In this document: piece by piece, positions 51,779-62,904 of the stretch
Layout of the letters: every line of letters starts with the position of its first letter
How positions within the stretch are numbered: position 1 is the stretch's first letter
Assembly: GCA_039583875.1 (NCBI GenBank)
Contig: CM077151.1
Coordinates: 27,666,390-27,730,389, forward strand
Direction of reading: 5' to 3'
Source of the DNA: Platanthera guangdongensis
Taxonomy: Eukaryota > Streptophyta > Magnoliopsida > Asparagales > Orchidaceae
DNA length: 64,000 bases
Made by a program: the position numbers and the translations under genes
Notes under the pieces: generated by a model
Databases searched by the model: none
What the model saw: the letters and a program-made list of their open reading frames with translations, nothing else
Told to the model about the DNA's origin: nothing

Positions 51779-54700
51779 TCCTCCCTTAATGCTGAAACAA
51801 GTATTCGACGGATTGCAAGGAAAGAATGTCTGGGCAAGGGCTTGGTCATTATGTCTGCCAGCTGTTTGCTCGTTGGGCAGTATTGCAGCTCTACTTGGTT
51901 TGTCTCAACCAGGTCCTTCAGGAAGTGGTACTTCAGGTCTATGTGTTTGGTTCGACTATGAAATATGGGATTTTTCCCAATTCCAATTGCAGCAATGTTG
52001 TCACACCAGATCCTGATTGGGGTGCTCTTCCACTGAGGTCTGAGATCCTCCATCAGCCTTTGTAGCCAAATCCCTTCACACGCAGTTGCGCACGCTGCGA
52101 CGTACTCGGCTTCTGCCGTCGAAAGCGCCACAATTTTCTGTTTCCTGGATGCCCAGGAGATGACTTTGCTGCCTATCATAAAGATGAAGCCACTAGTGCT
52201 CTTTCTATCTTCCTTATCCCCGCCCCAATCGCTGTCTGTATAACCAGATAACTCTGTATTGTCTTCTTTCTCATACAGCAGGCCGAGATGCTTTGTGCCT
52301 TTCAAATATCGAAGAACTCTCTTGGCTGAGATGAGATCTTCTGAGCTTGGATTGGATAAGTGCCGGGAAAGAATACTGACTGCATTTTCTAAGTCAGGTC
52401 TTGTATTGGTGAGGTAAATAAGAGATCCAATAAGGCTTCTATAGTCTTCTCCTGAAATGCCTTTCTGTGGTAACGGCGCTACGACTGACGATGCTGAGTT
52501 TGTTGCCATGGGTGTGGAGACAGAGTTGGACTCAGTCAGGCCAAACTTATCCAGTAATCTATTTATATAGGCTTCTTGGTTAATGAAAATCATTCCTAAT
52601 TCTTGCCTGACTTGAAAACCAAGGAAGTATTTCATTAGACCCAAGTCACTCATTTCGTATTCCTCTTTCATGATCTTCTTGAAATTGTTTGTAATCACAG
52701 GTGTGGATCCTATGAAAATCAAATCATCTACATATAAACACAGGAGGAGGTATTGGCCATTGGGATATACCTTGGTATAGAGCGAGGGATCATTTTTGCT
52801 CTTGTTGAAACCGTTGGCACATAGATATGCATCAATCTTGTGGTTCCAGGCCCTGGGTGCTTGCTTGAGGCCATAGAGGGCCTTGTTCAGTCTATACACC
52901 TTCTCCTCTTCTCCTTGTCTGATGAAACCTTCTGGTTGGCTGACATATACTTCTTCCTCTATGCTCCCATTTAAAAACGCAGATTTTACATCTAACTGGT
53001 GCACCATTTGGCCATCCTGAGCAGCAACAGCAAGGAGAGCTCTAATTGTCTCCATTCGAACCACCGGGGCAAATGTCTCTGTGTAATCGATTCCATGCTG
53101 TTGGGAGTACCCTTTGGCAACTATTCTGGCCTTGTACTTGGCCACTTTTCCCTCTTCATCCTGTTTTATTTTGTATACCCATTTGAGGTGGATAATTTTC
53201 TTGTGTTCTGGTCTTGTAACCAGCTCCCAGGTATTGTTTTTCTCTACCATCTCTAACTCTTTCTCCATTGCTTTTAACCAGTTGGGATCCTTAGCAGCAA
53301 CGGTATATGACTCTGGTTCTTCATGCACAAGAGAAACAGCATTAGCATATTGATAAATTTCTGATAGAGATTTATACCTCTGGGGAAATGATGAGTCCTC
53401 CTCCTCCTCCACGTCAGCCTCACTGGTTGTATCATCAGCAGCAGGAAGGGATGGCTGATCATCAGTAACCGCCTCTGCAGTGGGAAAAACTTCGATTGAG
53501 TTGGATGGCTGCTCCTCAGCGGCAACCACTCCAGGTGGGGTGGAGTGATGTGCCTGATCCCAGTCCCAGGTGTTGCTTTCATCAAACACAACATCTCGTG
53601 AGATGCTTAATTGTTGTGTTTCTGGGTTGTAGATTCTGTAGGCTTTTGAATGGTGACTATACCCAAGAAAAACTCCTTTTTCTGCCCTCATTTCTAACTT
53701 ATTTCTCTTCTCCTTTGGGATGTGTCTATAGGCCACACAGCCAAATATTCGCAAATGATGAACATTTGGCTTCTTCCCCTTCCAGAGTTCATAGGGTGTG
53801 GCAGATTCAACACTCTTTGTGGGACTCCGATTGAGTAGGTATATGGCTGTGTGAACTGCTTCTGCCCACAGATTCTGAGGAAGCTTGAAATGCTGGAGCA
53901 TAGCCCTCATCCTATCTGCAATACTTCTGTTCTTCCTTTCTACCAGACCATTTTGCTCAGGAGTTTGTGGAGATGTGAGCTCTCGGGCTATGCCAGTGTC
54001 TCTGCAGAAATTCATGAAATCTATCCCTGTAAATTCTCCTCCACGATCTGTCCTGAGCCTCTTTACTTTCCTCCCTGTTTCTGTTTCAACTAGAATCTTG
54101 AATTCCTTGAATTTGCTGAATGCCTCTGATTTCTGTTCAAGGAAAAACACCCATGCAAATCTGGAATAATCATCAATAATACACATGTAATACCTCATTC
54201 CTCCAAGAGATGGTGTGGGAGCAGGTCCCCACAGATCTGCGTGCACTAGCTCCAATGGCTCCTTTGCTCTCCAGTTTGATGAGGTTGGAAAAGGTAGTCG
54301 ATGGCTTTTGGCTAGTGTGCACTCTTCACAGATTGGTTGGTCTTCTTTAATTTCTGGCAGACCAAGGACCATGTCTTTTTGTTTTAGTAGGCACATGCTT
54401 TTGTGGATGAGATGACCCAATCGATTATGCCACAATCCTGTGTTGATTTTACAAGTAAAGGCCTGCTCCTGTGGTGACTCAAGGTTCAAGGGAAACAACC
54501 TATTCCCTGTCATTCTTATAGATGCAATGCATATGCTCTTCTCCTGTTGCCAAATATGACAATGGAGACCTTCAAAGGTTATTGTATATCCATTACTCAT
54601 GAGTTGTCCCACACTCAATAAGCTTTGAGTGAGGAGAGGTACGTAGTGAACTCCTTCAATGTGTCTAACGTGCCCGTCTTTGGATTTAACTGCCACAACA

Positions 54701-55860
54701 CCCGTACCTTCTATTGGTAACTTCTTCCCATCCCCGAGTATTACATGAGTTTTAGTGGTGTTGGCAATTGAGACAAAAGCTTGTTTACAAGATGACATAT
54801 GATTGGAACACCCACTGTCTATGAACCAAGTCTCCCAAATGTTATTTTCAACCTCATCAGGAATTCCTGTTAGCAGCAGTTTTTCTGTGGTGTTTATAAA
54901 CTTGGCTTCCTCCTTCTTTTCTTCTTTATCCTTGGACCAGCAGTCCTTCTGCATATGTGTAGGCCTTTTACACCTTTTACACTTGTAGAAACAATCCACA
55001 GCATTGTGATTATTCCTTTTACAAAGTACGCAGAACAGTTGGGAGGTTTGGTGGTGCCTAAAATCAGTGTTTCTAACTTCATTTGGCCTTGGTTCATTAT
55101 TTCTCCCTCTGCCTCTACCTCTCAGATGGGTTCTGGAGTTCATGTAGGAGGGTTTTTCAGTGGTGGATATTTTTGTTTTGATTTGAAATGCCTGCTCAAG
55201 CTCCCCATTGTATCTTTTTAACCTCTCCTCATGGGCTTGAAGAGAGCCCATTAGCTCAGGAATTGAGAGGGTCTTGAGATTCTTAGTTTCTTCTATGGTT
55301 GTGACTATGGGATCAAATTTGGAAGGTAGGCATCTTAATATTTTTGGGGCAATAATCTTATCTTTGAGTTTATCTCCTAAACTCCGGATTTGATTTACAA
55401 TTGTCATGATTCGAGACACAAAATCCTTTACTGATTCTGTTTCTCTCATGGCTATGTTTTCCCATAGCTTCCATTGATGTTGGAGTTTGATGGTTATTAC
55501 CTTTTCTGAGCCTTGGAACTCATTGAATAGAGTGTCCCATGCTTCTTTGGATGATGTTGCCCCCATGATGCGTGGATAAATGTCCTTGCCTACACCTTGG
55601 TGCAATATGAGGAGAGCCTTTGCATCGTGCTTGGCTTCTTCCGCCATTGCCTTGAGTGCAGCTGCATCTGGGTCTTGTTCCTTCCCTTTGGAGGATTGTG
55701 CTACCTGCTTTTCTTTTCCATTTTGCACCAATTGCCATAATCCCTGAGATTGGAACAACAGCCTTATGTGGGTGGCCCAAAACTCATAATGCTCCCCCTC
55801 AAAGATGGGAGTACCCGTTTGGGTGTATTGAAACATATGGACTGAACTAGGAACAGCCAT
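51706..55860 (-). CDS. copia-4 Gag-Pol polyprotein, complete
   Basis: 1384 codons from the first ATG (MAVPSSVHMFQYTQTGTPIF); the frame is open 36 codons further back into the primer site. Gag comes first, with QLFCVLCKRNNHNAVDC and the CCHC knuckle CKRCKRPTHMQKDC near residue 300. Protease WFIDSGCSNHMSS follows. Integrase shows [41 protein letters not shown] and PEQNGLVERKNRS. RT shows VKSAFLNGSIEEEVYVSQPE, ALYGLKQAPRAWN and CLYVDDLIFIG. RNase H shows YTDSDWGGD, LSTAEAEYVAA and WCDNIAAI. No stop or frame change was found, so it may still be active. The last about 24 codons come from the LTR. Confidence 0.93.
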   Translation of the reverse strand: MAVPSSVHMFQYTQTGTPIFEGEHYEFWATHIRLLFQSQGLWQLVQNGKEKQVAQSSKGKEQDPDAAALKAMAEEAKHDAKALLILHQGVGKDIYPRIMGATSSKEAWDTLFNEFQGSEKVITIKLQHQWKLWENIAMRETESVKDFVSRIMTIVNQIRSLGDKLKDKIIAPKILRCLPSKFDPIVTTIEETKNLKTLSIPELMGSLQAHEERLKRYNGELEQAFQIKTKISTTEKPSYMNSRTHLRGRGRGRNNEPRPNEVRNTDFRHHQTSQLFCVLCKRNNHNAVDCFYKCKRCKRPTHMQKDCWSKDKEEKKEEAKFINTTEKLLLTGIPDEVENNIWETWFIDSGCSNHMSSCKQAFVSIANTTKTHVILGDGKKLPIEGTGVVAVKSKDGHVRHIEGVHYVPLLTQSLLSVGQLMSNGYTITFEGLHCHIWQQEKSICIASIRMTGNRLFPLNLESPQEQAFTCKINTGLWHNRLGHLIHKSMCLLKQKDMVLGLPEIKEDQPICEECTLAKSHRLPFPTSSNWRAKEPLELVHADLWGPAPTPSLGGMRYYMCIIDDYSRFAWVFFLEQKSEAFSKFKEFKILVETETGRKVKRLRTDRGGEFTGIDFMNFCRDTGIARELTSPQTPEQNGLVERKNRSIADRMRAMLQHFKLPQNLWAEAVHTAIYLLNRSPTKSVESATPYELWKGKKPNVHHLRIFGCVAYRHIPKEKRNKLEMRAEKGVFLGYSHHSKAYRIYNPETQQLSISRDVVFDESNTWDWDQAHHSTPPGVVAAEEQPSNSIEVFPTAEAVTDDQPSLPAADDTTSEADVEEEEDSSFPQRYKSLSEIYQYANAVSLVHEEPESYTVAAKDPNWLKAMEKELEMVEKNNTWELVTRPEHKKIIHLKWVYKIKQDEEGKVAKYKARIVAKGYSQQHGIDYTETFAPVVRMETIRALLAVAAQDGQMVHQLDVKSAFLNGSIEEEVYVSQPEGFIRQGEEEKVYRLNKALYGLKQAPRAWNHKIDAYLCANGFNKSKNDPSLYTKVYPNGQYLLLCLYVDDLIFIGSTPVITNNFKKIMKEEYEMSDLGLMKYFLGFQVRQELGMIFINQEAYINRLLDKFGLTESNSVSTPMATNSASSVVAPLPQKGISGEDYRSLIGSLIYLTNTRPDLENAVSILSRHLSNPSSEDLISAKRVLRYLKGTKHLGLLYEKEDNTELSGYTDSDWGGDKEDRKSTSGFIFMIGSKVISWASRKQKIVALSTAEAEYVAACATACEGIWLQRLMEDLRPQWKSTPIRIWCDNIAAIGIGKNPIFHSRTKHIDLKYHFLKDLVETNQVELQYCPTSKQLADIMTKPLPRHSFLAIRRILVSALREDVEDINAETVNIPRKSKHQHLEMD

Positions 55861-55968
55861 ATGATGAGTAGGAGTGGATGACGAGATGAAGTCGTGCTTC
55901 AAATGCGCAGAACTCCCTCCTCCTGATGGCTTATCACTCCAACTCCCCCTACCATGCTTTGATACCAC

Positions 55969-56229
55969 TGATGGAAAAATAGAAATGGAAAAAGGAAATG
56001 GTCTTTCTCATTCATTAGTTTCTAACACATTTGAATGCAGATACATGCCGGCTTAAATAGGAAAAACAGATTGGAGATTACAACAAGTCATAAAGACTGA
56101 GAATGTTTCATCTTTAAATGCGTTTGCTTCGGCTTCTCTGGTGAGTAACTGCGGCTTTAATCCATCTCTAAATGCTGATGCTTTGACTTCCTTGGTATGT
56201 TAACTGTTTCTGCATTAATATCTTCAACA
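55969..56229 (-). repeat. copia-4 5' LTR
   Basis: 261 bp, next to the primer site at 55957-55968; followed by TSD ATGCA at 56230-56234. Confidence 0.93.
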
Positions 56230-56234
56230 ATGCA

Positions 56235-56500
56235 GCCTTGGTTGAGATCAGAATGATCCAAACATGGATGCGAGATCAAGGATTTTTGTTGTTTGAATCC
56301 TTTTTACAAATTAATAAATCTGAAGAGACAAGCAGGCATGATTCAGTCAGTAAAAAGATCGAACAGAAGGTATACAGTCCCTAAATCAGAACTGGGAGGA
56401 GACCGGGGAGAATCAAAGAATCAGACGAAAGAGCTCAGAAATATCACACGATTTCAGGACTTGGTTGAAGTCTGGGACGTACTTGACACGTGCACTTTCT
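56235..56500 (-). promoter_or_regulatory. Presumed upstream/5' UTR region of the LRR gene
   Basis: Continuous with 51342-51512 before the copia-4 insertion. Minus-strand sequence is T/C-rich (TCTTTCGTCTGATTCTTTGA) as in a leader. No start codon or exon can be fixed. Confidence 0.35.
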
Positions 56501-56800
56501 CCTAATTTTTCACGCTTTTTGAAAATAAGTCTTGTACATGTATTTCATGTTAACACGACTTTCCAACTTTTGTGTTGAACAATTTTCCTAAACATGCATG
56601 TAAAAGACATATTTCTAAAAGGCGCAAAACCTTGACGTATTTCCAAAGTACGTCTTGTACATGCATTTTTAGGAAAAGAGTTCACCACAAAAGTTGTAGA
56701 TCTCGACGAAATCTACAACTTTTGTGTTGAACACTTTTACTAATAATGCATGTACAAGACGTATTTCCAAAGGCGCGAAAAATTAGGAAAAAGTGCGGTG
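56500..56800. mobile_element. Foldback element with central hairpin
   Basis: CTCCTAATTTTTCACGC at the left mirrors GGCGCGAAAAATTAGGA at the right. The inner arm ACAAAAGTTGTAGAT (56689-56703) pairs with ATCTACAACTTTTGTGT (56712-56728) over a CTCGACGAA loop. AAGTACGTCTTGTACATGC pairs with GCATGTACAAGACGTATTT. Confidence 0.7.
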
Positions 56801-57004
56801 TGCTTAGCCAAAACTGCGGTGACCTTAACAACTCCAACTCATAAACAAATATTTGTAATTCATTGATATTTGTACTCAAAATAGATATTTGTACCCATAA
56901 ATGATATTTATACACATACATAATAATATTAGGAAAACTGATGGGGTCTCCTGAGAGGCGTTAGCCATAGCCCATGCATGGGGTGTGGATATCCGAACCT
57001 CCCC

Positions 57005-57355
57005 CCACGTAACTATCATCGTCGTCGCCCAAACCGCCATCGCTGCCCCGCGCCAACAACCATCATTGTCGCCGTCGTGCCAACATCGCCGTAACCGCAA
57101 ACCGCCATCGCCGACGCCGCATCGAAACCGCCACCGCCGTCGCCGCGCCAACCGCCATCGTCACCGTCGTGCCAACCGCCATCACCGCTGCCGCGCCAAC
57201 CGTCATCACTCCCGCCACGTCAACCACCATCATCGCCGCCGCCTCGCCAACCGTCATAGCCGTCGTCGCAAACCGTCATTGTCGACGCCGCACCGAAACT
57301 GTCATCGCCGCCGCCGCGTCAACCGCTATCGCCGCCGCCGCGCCAACCGGTATCA
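57005..57355. repeat. CCGCCATCGCCG-type imperfect short repeat
   Basis: Words CCGCCATCGCCGCC, GCGCCAACCGCCATC and GTCGTGCCAACC recur irregularly. Open frames rich in His/Arg here are composition artefacts. Confidence 0.75.
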
Positions 57356-58534
57356 TGTGTCTGCGGCTTCTAACTCGTCGACTTGTGAGTAAGTTATTGG
57401 ACCTACCCAAATATGTGGTTATCCTAGAACATACACAAACGGCCTAAAATGAATTATTTAAAGGTTGACCGACCAAGCTTTGTATTCATTGCACAGGGTC
57501 ATATGAGTTGTTCATCGTGCGAGTATTCTCAGAGCATTGTGGTTGTAAAAATAACTATTTTAGCGTACATGAGAACTGTTTGCTTGTTTTCGTGACAATA
57601 ATCACTGTGCTCTTTCCTGCCAAACACGGGTGCTTTTTATTTTTCTGATGTATGTATTTCTCTCATATTAAGAAAACTATTTTCACATGTTCATTGAGAG
57701 TCAGAAATGATCGGAGTGCTGTGGCAAAATATAGAATTTTTTTTGGTTGCGCTACCCGCACGCGGTGCGGGGCAAAGATGGGCCATCCATCATCCTTTAT
57801 ATTTCAGGTGTCCCTATTCTTTTTTTCTATTTTATTTATTTTGTTTTTGCCTACCCTTGGATTGCTCAATGAATGCCTTGGATTCTACCCGCACACGGAA
57901 CAGGGAACGATGGACGTACGTAAATATTGCTCCAAAATATAGGGGACGTCGGGCGTCAAAGGAGAAAATAAGCGCCGGCGAGGAGATGAGCGTCAAAGGA
58001 GAAAAGAAGCGCTGGCGAGGAGATGGGCGGAAGGCGCGATGGAATAGAGGGCGCGACGGGCGACAAGATATTATCGAACCGCCGGAGAGAGACTGCCAGC
58101 GGAGAGACGAAGGTTCAAATACGAGAGTTTAGAGCTTGAGAGAAACAGAAACGAAATTTGTGTTGGGTACAAATATCAGATAAGTTTAGGAAAAAATGCT
58201 AAAATTTGAATTATACTAGGTATAAATATTCAATTGTGAGGTATAAATATCAACTCTTCTTTTTTCTTGGCTCGTATATTTATTTGAATAAAAAAAAAAT
58301 TTCTTTCCATAAATTATCCCCGAAAAGAGAGAAAAAAATGGAATTGTCATAGACATGGAAGTTTTGACTAATTCCATATCATAATGTTAAATATAAGAGA
58401 AAAATTCAATCGTTAAAAAAATTCTAATGACACCTTTTGATTGACACCTCTCAAAAGATACAACACTCCGCCCGGTCCACCTCCCGTCGGAATGACTCTG
58501 CCCTCTGCCCTCTTCGTCTTGGGAAAATTTTTTG
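57356..58534. other. Intergenic sequence
   Basis: No gene or repeat that I can identify. A small direct duplication GCGTCAAAGGAGAAAA(T/G)AAGCGC(C/T)GGCGAGGAGATG occurs at 57954-57985 and 57989-58024. Confidence 0.45.
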
Positions 58535-58705
58535 GGTTAGTAGCCTGATTATGAGCATGGTCCAGAGAGCCAATGAGAAACCCCAAAATACGGGGGCCCC
58601 GCGCAAAAGTGTATGACACAAGCCATAAATGCGCGGGCCCCACTTCCTTTGCAGACTTCTCATTGGTGCAGGACCATGAGCATTATCAGACTCCTGACCT
58701 AACTA
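58535..58705. mobile_element. Foldback MITE
   Basis: Arms: GATTATGAGCATGGTCCAGA..CCAATGAGAA (58547-58580) against TTCTCATTGGTGCAGGACCATGAGCATTATC (58656-58688). Inner arms GGGGCCCCGCGC and GCGCGGGCCCC, and outer GGGTTAGTAG / CTAACTATT. TSD not resolved. Confidence 0.65.
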
Positions 58706-58922
58706 TTACTCTCGTTTTGGAGGGGGAGTTTATTGAATCCGAGAAGTGGAAAGAGCAGTTCAAGAATTGGTGAAAAGAAGAACTTGAGGAGATATCGTGA
58801 TTTGCGTATACGCTCTTGTATTTTGATTTTTTTGAAATGAAGTAGAAAATATGGAACATTAAAGGTCTGCTTCCGAGGGCGATCACACTCCGACGAGTTT
58901 GCTCCCTCACGGGTGTTGTGGA

Positions 58923-61900
58923 GGACAAATTTTCGGACTAGCCCCCATAATAATCAAAAGTATCAAAATAGCCCTCTTCTAAAAAGTCTTCTCATTATAG
59001 CCTCTTTTTACTGATATGGCAGCATAGTGGGCCCGGCGTCAGGTTATGTTGGCAGTTTGTTATACATTGGAGAAATTCAATATTAATTTAAATGGTTAGA
59101 ATTCAACATTCTCATCTGCCACTGTTTGTAGTTTTTAGTTTTATCTATACCCATGTGCTCACAGTTAGTTTTAATATATTGAAAGTGTGTGTAATTTTTA
59201 GTCCCACACTGCTTTGAAACTTTTTTCAGCAAGCTCGAGAGTCTATAAAAGAAAACTTATACCCTCATATCTAACCACACCAATCAAGGCTTGCATATCT
59301 TTTCACACGGATTTGCTCTCACTACAGCCTGCAGGTTAGTAATTTAATATTTTAAATGCTTAGTTATTAATAAATATTGTATTTCATTAATATTTTAATT
59401 GTTTTTATAATAATTTAAATATTTAGTTTTTAATAAATGTTTTTTAATATTCAGTGATTTTGAGCTTTTATAATCATGTCTGATGCCGTTGAACTTGAAC
59501 TTGATGAATTCGACGTATATCAGCAACAAGGATTAGATTTTGATCTAAATGAAATGGACGATAACAGCAGTGACGACTCGTTTGATAACGGTGATGATGA
59601 AATTTTTTTTGAAACCCAAAATAGAGTTAAAGAAATCTTTGAACAATCAATTTCAGTTGATCGTAGGTGGGTTGATTGCATAATTGTTGATAATTCATTT
59701 ATTCAATTTGCGAGAACAATAAAAGAATGGGTGGTAGAAGAAGATTTTGATGGAGAACTTTCACAAAATAACCAAATCATGGACTTTGTAATACCTTACT
59801 ATTTACAAGTCGGAACCTTTTTCAGAACAAAATGAGAGATGCACTGCACTATCAACGCTTGGTCTATCCAGAATCATGTACATTTTAAAACCTTTCAGTC
59901 AAATCAGAGTAGATTAGTCTTAGTATGTTTCGAGAACATGTATCCTAGTCGACCATGTTCATGGAAACTAAGGGCTATTGTTTCCAAAAAACACGGAGGT
60001 GTTTGGTTGATTTCAAAAATTTCTGGCTCGCATATATGTACAAATGCGAGTATATAAAATGATCACAGACAATGCACTGCAAGGTTTATTGGAAGATTTA
60101 TAACTCATGAACTTCGAACACAAATAGACATTAAACCAACCGAGATAAGAGGTCGGATAAATGCAAAATTTAATATCTTGACGAGCTATAAAAAAGCATG
60201 GGATGACAGACGAAAAGCTATTAAATCTGTTTTGTGGGTTGGTCTGAATCCTATAAAATTCTACTTCGATATTTAGATACAGTATGCATGTATAACCCCG
60301 GTACAATTTATAATGTTTGTACTTCTGCAAACAATAAATTTCAAAGAGTATTTTGGGCTTTCGGCCCCTCAATTGAGGGATGGGGTAGCTGTCGACCTAT
60401 TCTTAGCTTTGATGGTACATTTTTATTGGGTCGTTTCCGGGGTACTTTGCTGATAGCCGTCGGTATAGATGCTAATAATGGATTTTTTCTGTTAGCATTT
60501 GTTGTTGTTCAATCAGAGTGTAATGAATCGTGGGAATGATTTTTAAATCGGCTAAAAGTGTTGCTTCCAATTATTGCTAGTCGTCCAAATCTTTGTATTA
60601 TCAGTGACAAACACGCAGGCTTAATTCAAGGAGTTGCATCTGAGCTTGCATACGCAAAACATAGACACTGTTTGCGACATTTGCGTGAAAATTTTAAAAA
60701 GGCCGTTAGAGGTTTTGAGTTAAATGGAATTGATATATTGTGCGATAAAATGTAGTGGGCGGGAAATGCATCAAATTTTGTAACATTTACAGAAAATATG
60801 GAGCATATTAAAATTGTTGATCATAGAGCATATGATTGGTTGGTGGTTAGAGATGTTGAAAAATGGACTTTATTATATGATGGTGGCGCTAGATATGGCA
60901 CGATGACGACAAATTCGAGCGGAAGTTTCAATGGAGTACTTAAACGAGTGAGAGGGTTACCCATACAAGCATTAGTATCAGCTACATTCTATCACTGTAT
61001 TGCATTATTTCTTAAAAGAGGTGAAGATGAGCTAAAATAGGAAAGCGATGGAGTGTCCCGATTTATGCCTAAAGTATTGCCAATGCTAGGTAACCGAGAG
61101 GCAACTGCAATAAATTTATGTAGGCCAGTCCAGATAAATCGCATCGAATTTTCATGCTACGATGATAAAAATATAGCGCATCGTGTATTGCTTTCTGATG
61201 ATGGATGCTCGTGTAGTTGTCATAGTATGGTCTTATATCATGTCCCTTGTGCTCATATGATTGATTCACTTGCATCTAAACAAGTTTCACATGAGGAGTT
61301 TGTATCAGACTTTTATACAATATCAAGTTACAAAAATACATACAGTGAAAGTTTTCATGGAATTCCAGATATTACTGGGTGACAATCATTAGATACAACA
61401 CAAGGTATTATTGAGCTTCAACCACCCACTTTAATATGGAGGACTGGGCAGCCTCAAACTCGTCGACATCATAATACAATGAATGAGCGCATTGATCACA
61501 GTAATAAACAATGTGACATTTGTAAAGAATTGAGACACAATCGATCAACATGTCCTACAAATCCAGAAAATCGAAGGTAATAATTTATTTGTTTTTTAAA
61601 ATGTTTTTGAACAAACAATCTAATTAGAAATTTGTGATATTTTTTTGTCTAATTTTTTCAGGCATTATGGAGGAATGCACTAGCTGCAGCAAAGAAGAAA
61701 TCATTGGCTCTTTTATTACGTTTTGGAAGAGTTTTTCTCAGTGGTTTTGTTTTAATTTTGTTCATTCTGTATCTGTTGTTTTCTTACTCGGAACCTTTAT
61801 GTTACTTTGGAGGAGTTTTCGCAATTATAATGAGTGAATTTTCATGATGATATCAATAAATAGGCTGGACCCGTCGGAGATTGATTGAGAATGCACTGAG

Positions 61901-62155
61901 TCTTGATTTGCTAATTTTATTATTTTTGAGTCTTGTTTTACTTTTGTACAATCCTTCATCTCCTAACCACTATTAAGAATATAATTATATTAATATTGAA
62001 TTTCTCCAAATGAATGAAAAAAACTGCCGACATAACCTGACGCCGACCCACTATGCTGTCATATCAGTAAAAAGAGACTATAATGAGAAGCCTTTTTAAA
62101 AGAGGGCTATTTTGATACTTTTAATTATTATGGGGGCTAGTTCGGAAATTTATCC
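58923..62155 (+). mobile_element. Mutator-like element (MULE) with long TIRs and 9 bp TSD
   Basis: Terminal inverted repeats of about 170 bp start GGACAAATTTTCGGACTAGC (left) and GGATAAATTTCCGAACTAGC (right, minus strand) and extend to GAGAAATTCAATATTAA. TGTTGTGGA flanks both ends (58914-58922, 62156-62164), the 9 bp size being diagnostic for Mutator-type transposition. It encodes a degenerate MuDR-type transposase. Confidence 0.95.
59476..61700 (+). pseudogene. MULE transposase, degenerate
   Basis: It starts MSDAVELELDEFDVYQQQGL, an acidic N-terminus, followed by a DNA-binding-like part (RLVLVCFENMYPSRPCSWKL, GGVWLISKISGSHIC) with TGA at 59833. After frame changes between 60055 and 60240, one frame runs from 60234 to 61576. 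It has the DDE-core piece SFDGTFLLGRFRG, then IISDKHAGLIQGV and HRHCLRHLREN. The SWIM finger CSCHSMVLYHVPCAH is near 61210-61255, and the knuckle CDICKELRHNRSTC near 61510-61550. Stops in that frame are TGA 60537, TAG 60753, TAG 61038 and TGA 61380. A GTAATA donor at 61577 and TTTTTTCAG acceptor before 61662 suggest an intron. Confidence 0.88.
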
Positions 62156-62164
62156 TGTTGTGGA

Positions 62165-62560
62165 CCGGAGGTAGGGGCGGCAGTGAATAGCAGAAATTCA
62201 CCGTCCGTAGAGGGCGGCGGCTGGGAACGATGTTGGATGGCGGAAATACCAACTAGGACGTGCGCTCCCTTGGCGTTCGCTGCAATCGTGTCAGATCCCA
62301 CAACAACGGGCCAAATAGAGCCTAAATTTAAAAAGAAAAATAGTAATATTGATTATTATTATTAAGTCCTCTTCTAACTTAAATAAGTTTTGTTCATTTT
62401 AGCTGCATTAAAAGCTTTTTGCAGCATTGTTGACATCAACATTATGATTGAGAATTCAATCTCAAACTAATTTTAAAAATAGTAACAGTGTGCATTTTTC
62501 ATGTAAATGTGCAGACTCATCTAAATAACTTCACATTGTTTCGCATTGTCGAAGCTTAAA
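62165..62560. other. Intergenic sequence
   Basis: No gene recognised. CCAAATAGAGCC at 62311 could be a worn MITE end. Confidence 0.4.
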
Positions 62561-62574
62561 GTTCAATCATGGGA

Positions 62575-62760
62575 CAACACAAACTAGTAAGCGGGGGTAC
62601 TTTAAAGATTGTGTTGGTGCTAATGACGGTACACACATTGACGTCACTATCCCGATAACCAACCAGAAACAACACAAACTAGTAAGCAGAGTACTTTAAA
62701 GATTGTGTTGGTGCTAATGACGGTACACAGATTGACGTCACTATCCCGATAACCAAGAGA
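62575..62760 (+). pseudogene. PIF/Harbinger transposase fragment with internal tandem duplication
   Basis: It encodes YFKDCVGANDGTHIDVTIPI, the first catalytic-Asp region of DDE_4 (HARBI1-like) transposases (FKDCIGAIDGTHI in relatives). An approximately 90 bp stretch starting ACAACACAAACTAGTAAGC is repeated in tandem (62577-62667 and 62671-62758) and breaks the frame. Confidence 0.75.
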
Positions 62761-62904
62761 GTCTTAATTTCTCAATGCAACGAAGGAATTATGACTTTCA
62801 AGTGCTCAATCGTATAGCAAATTATAAAAAATGTCTGGAATGATAACGAGCGCTTTTTGACAAATACATGCAACAAACGCAAAACAACAACGACACTCAA
62901 GCCA

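Larger units (their letters stand above)
51518..56229 (-). mobile_element. Intact young Ty1/copia retrotransposon with 261 bp LTRs (copia-4), TSD ATGCA
   Basis: LTRs 51518-51778 and 55969-56229 differ by one substitution (GACTGGGAATG vs GACTGAGAATG). ATGCA occurs at 51513-51517 and 56230-56234. The primer site GTGGTATCAAAGC abuts the 5' LTR and AAGGGAGGA the 3' LTR. One uninterrupted polyprotein fills the interior. It is inserted 176 bp upstream of the LRR gene ATG, in the gene's orientation. Confidence 0.95.

Noticed and set aside
56985..57447. His/Arg-rich frames of 90-135 codons
   Set aside because: Come from an imperfect CCGCCATCG-type short repeat.
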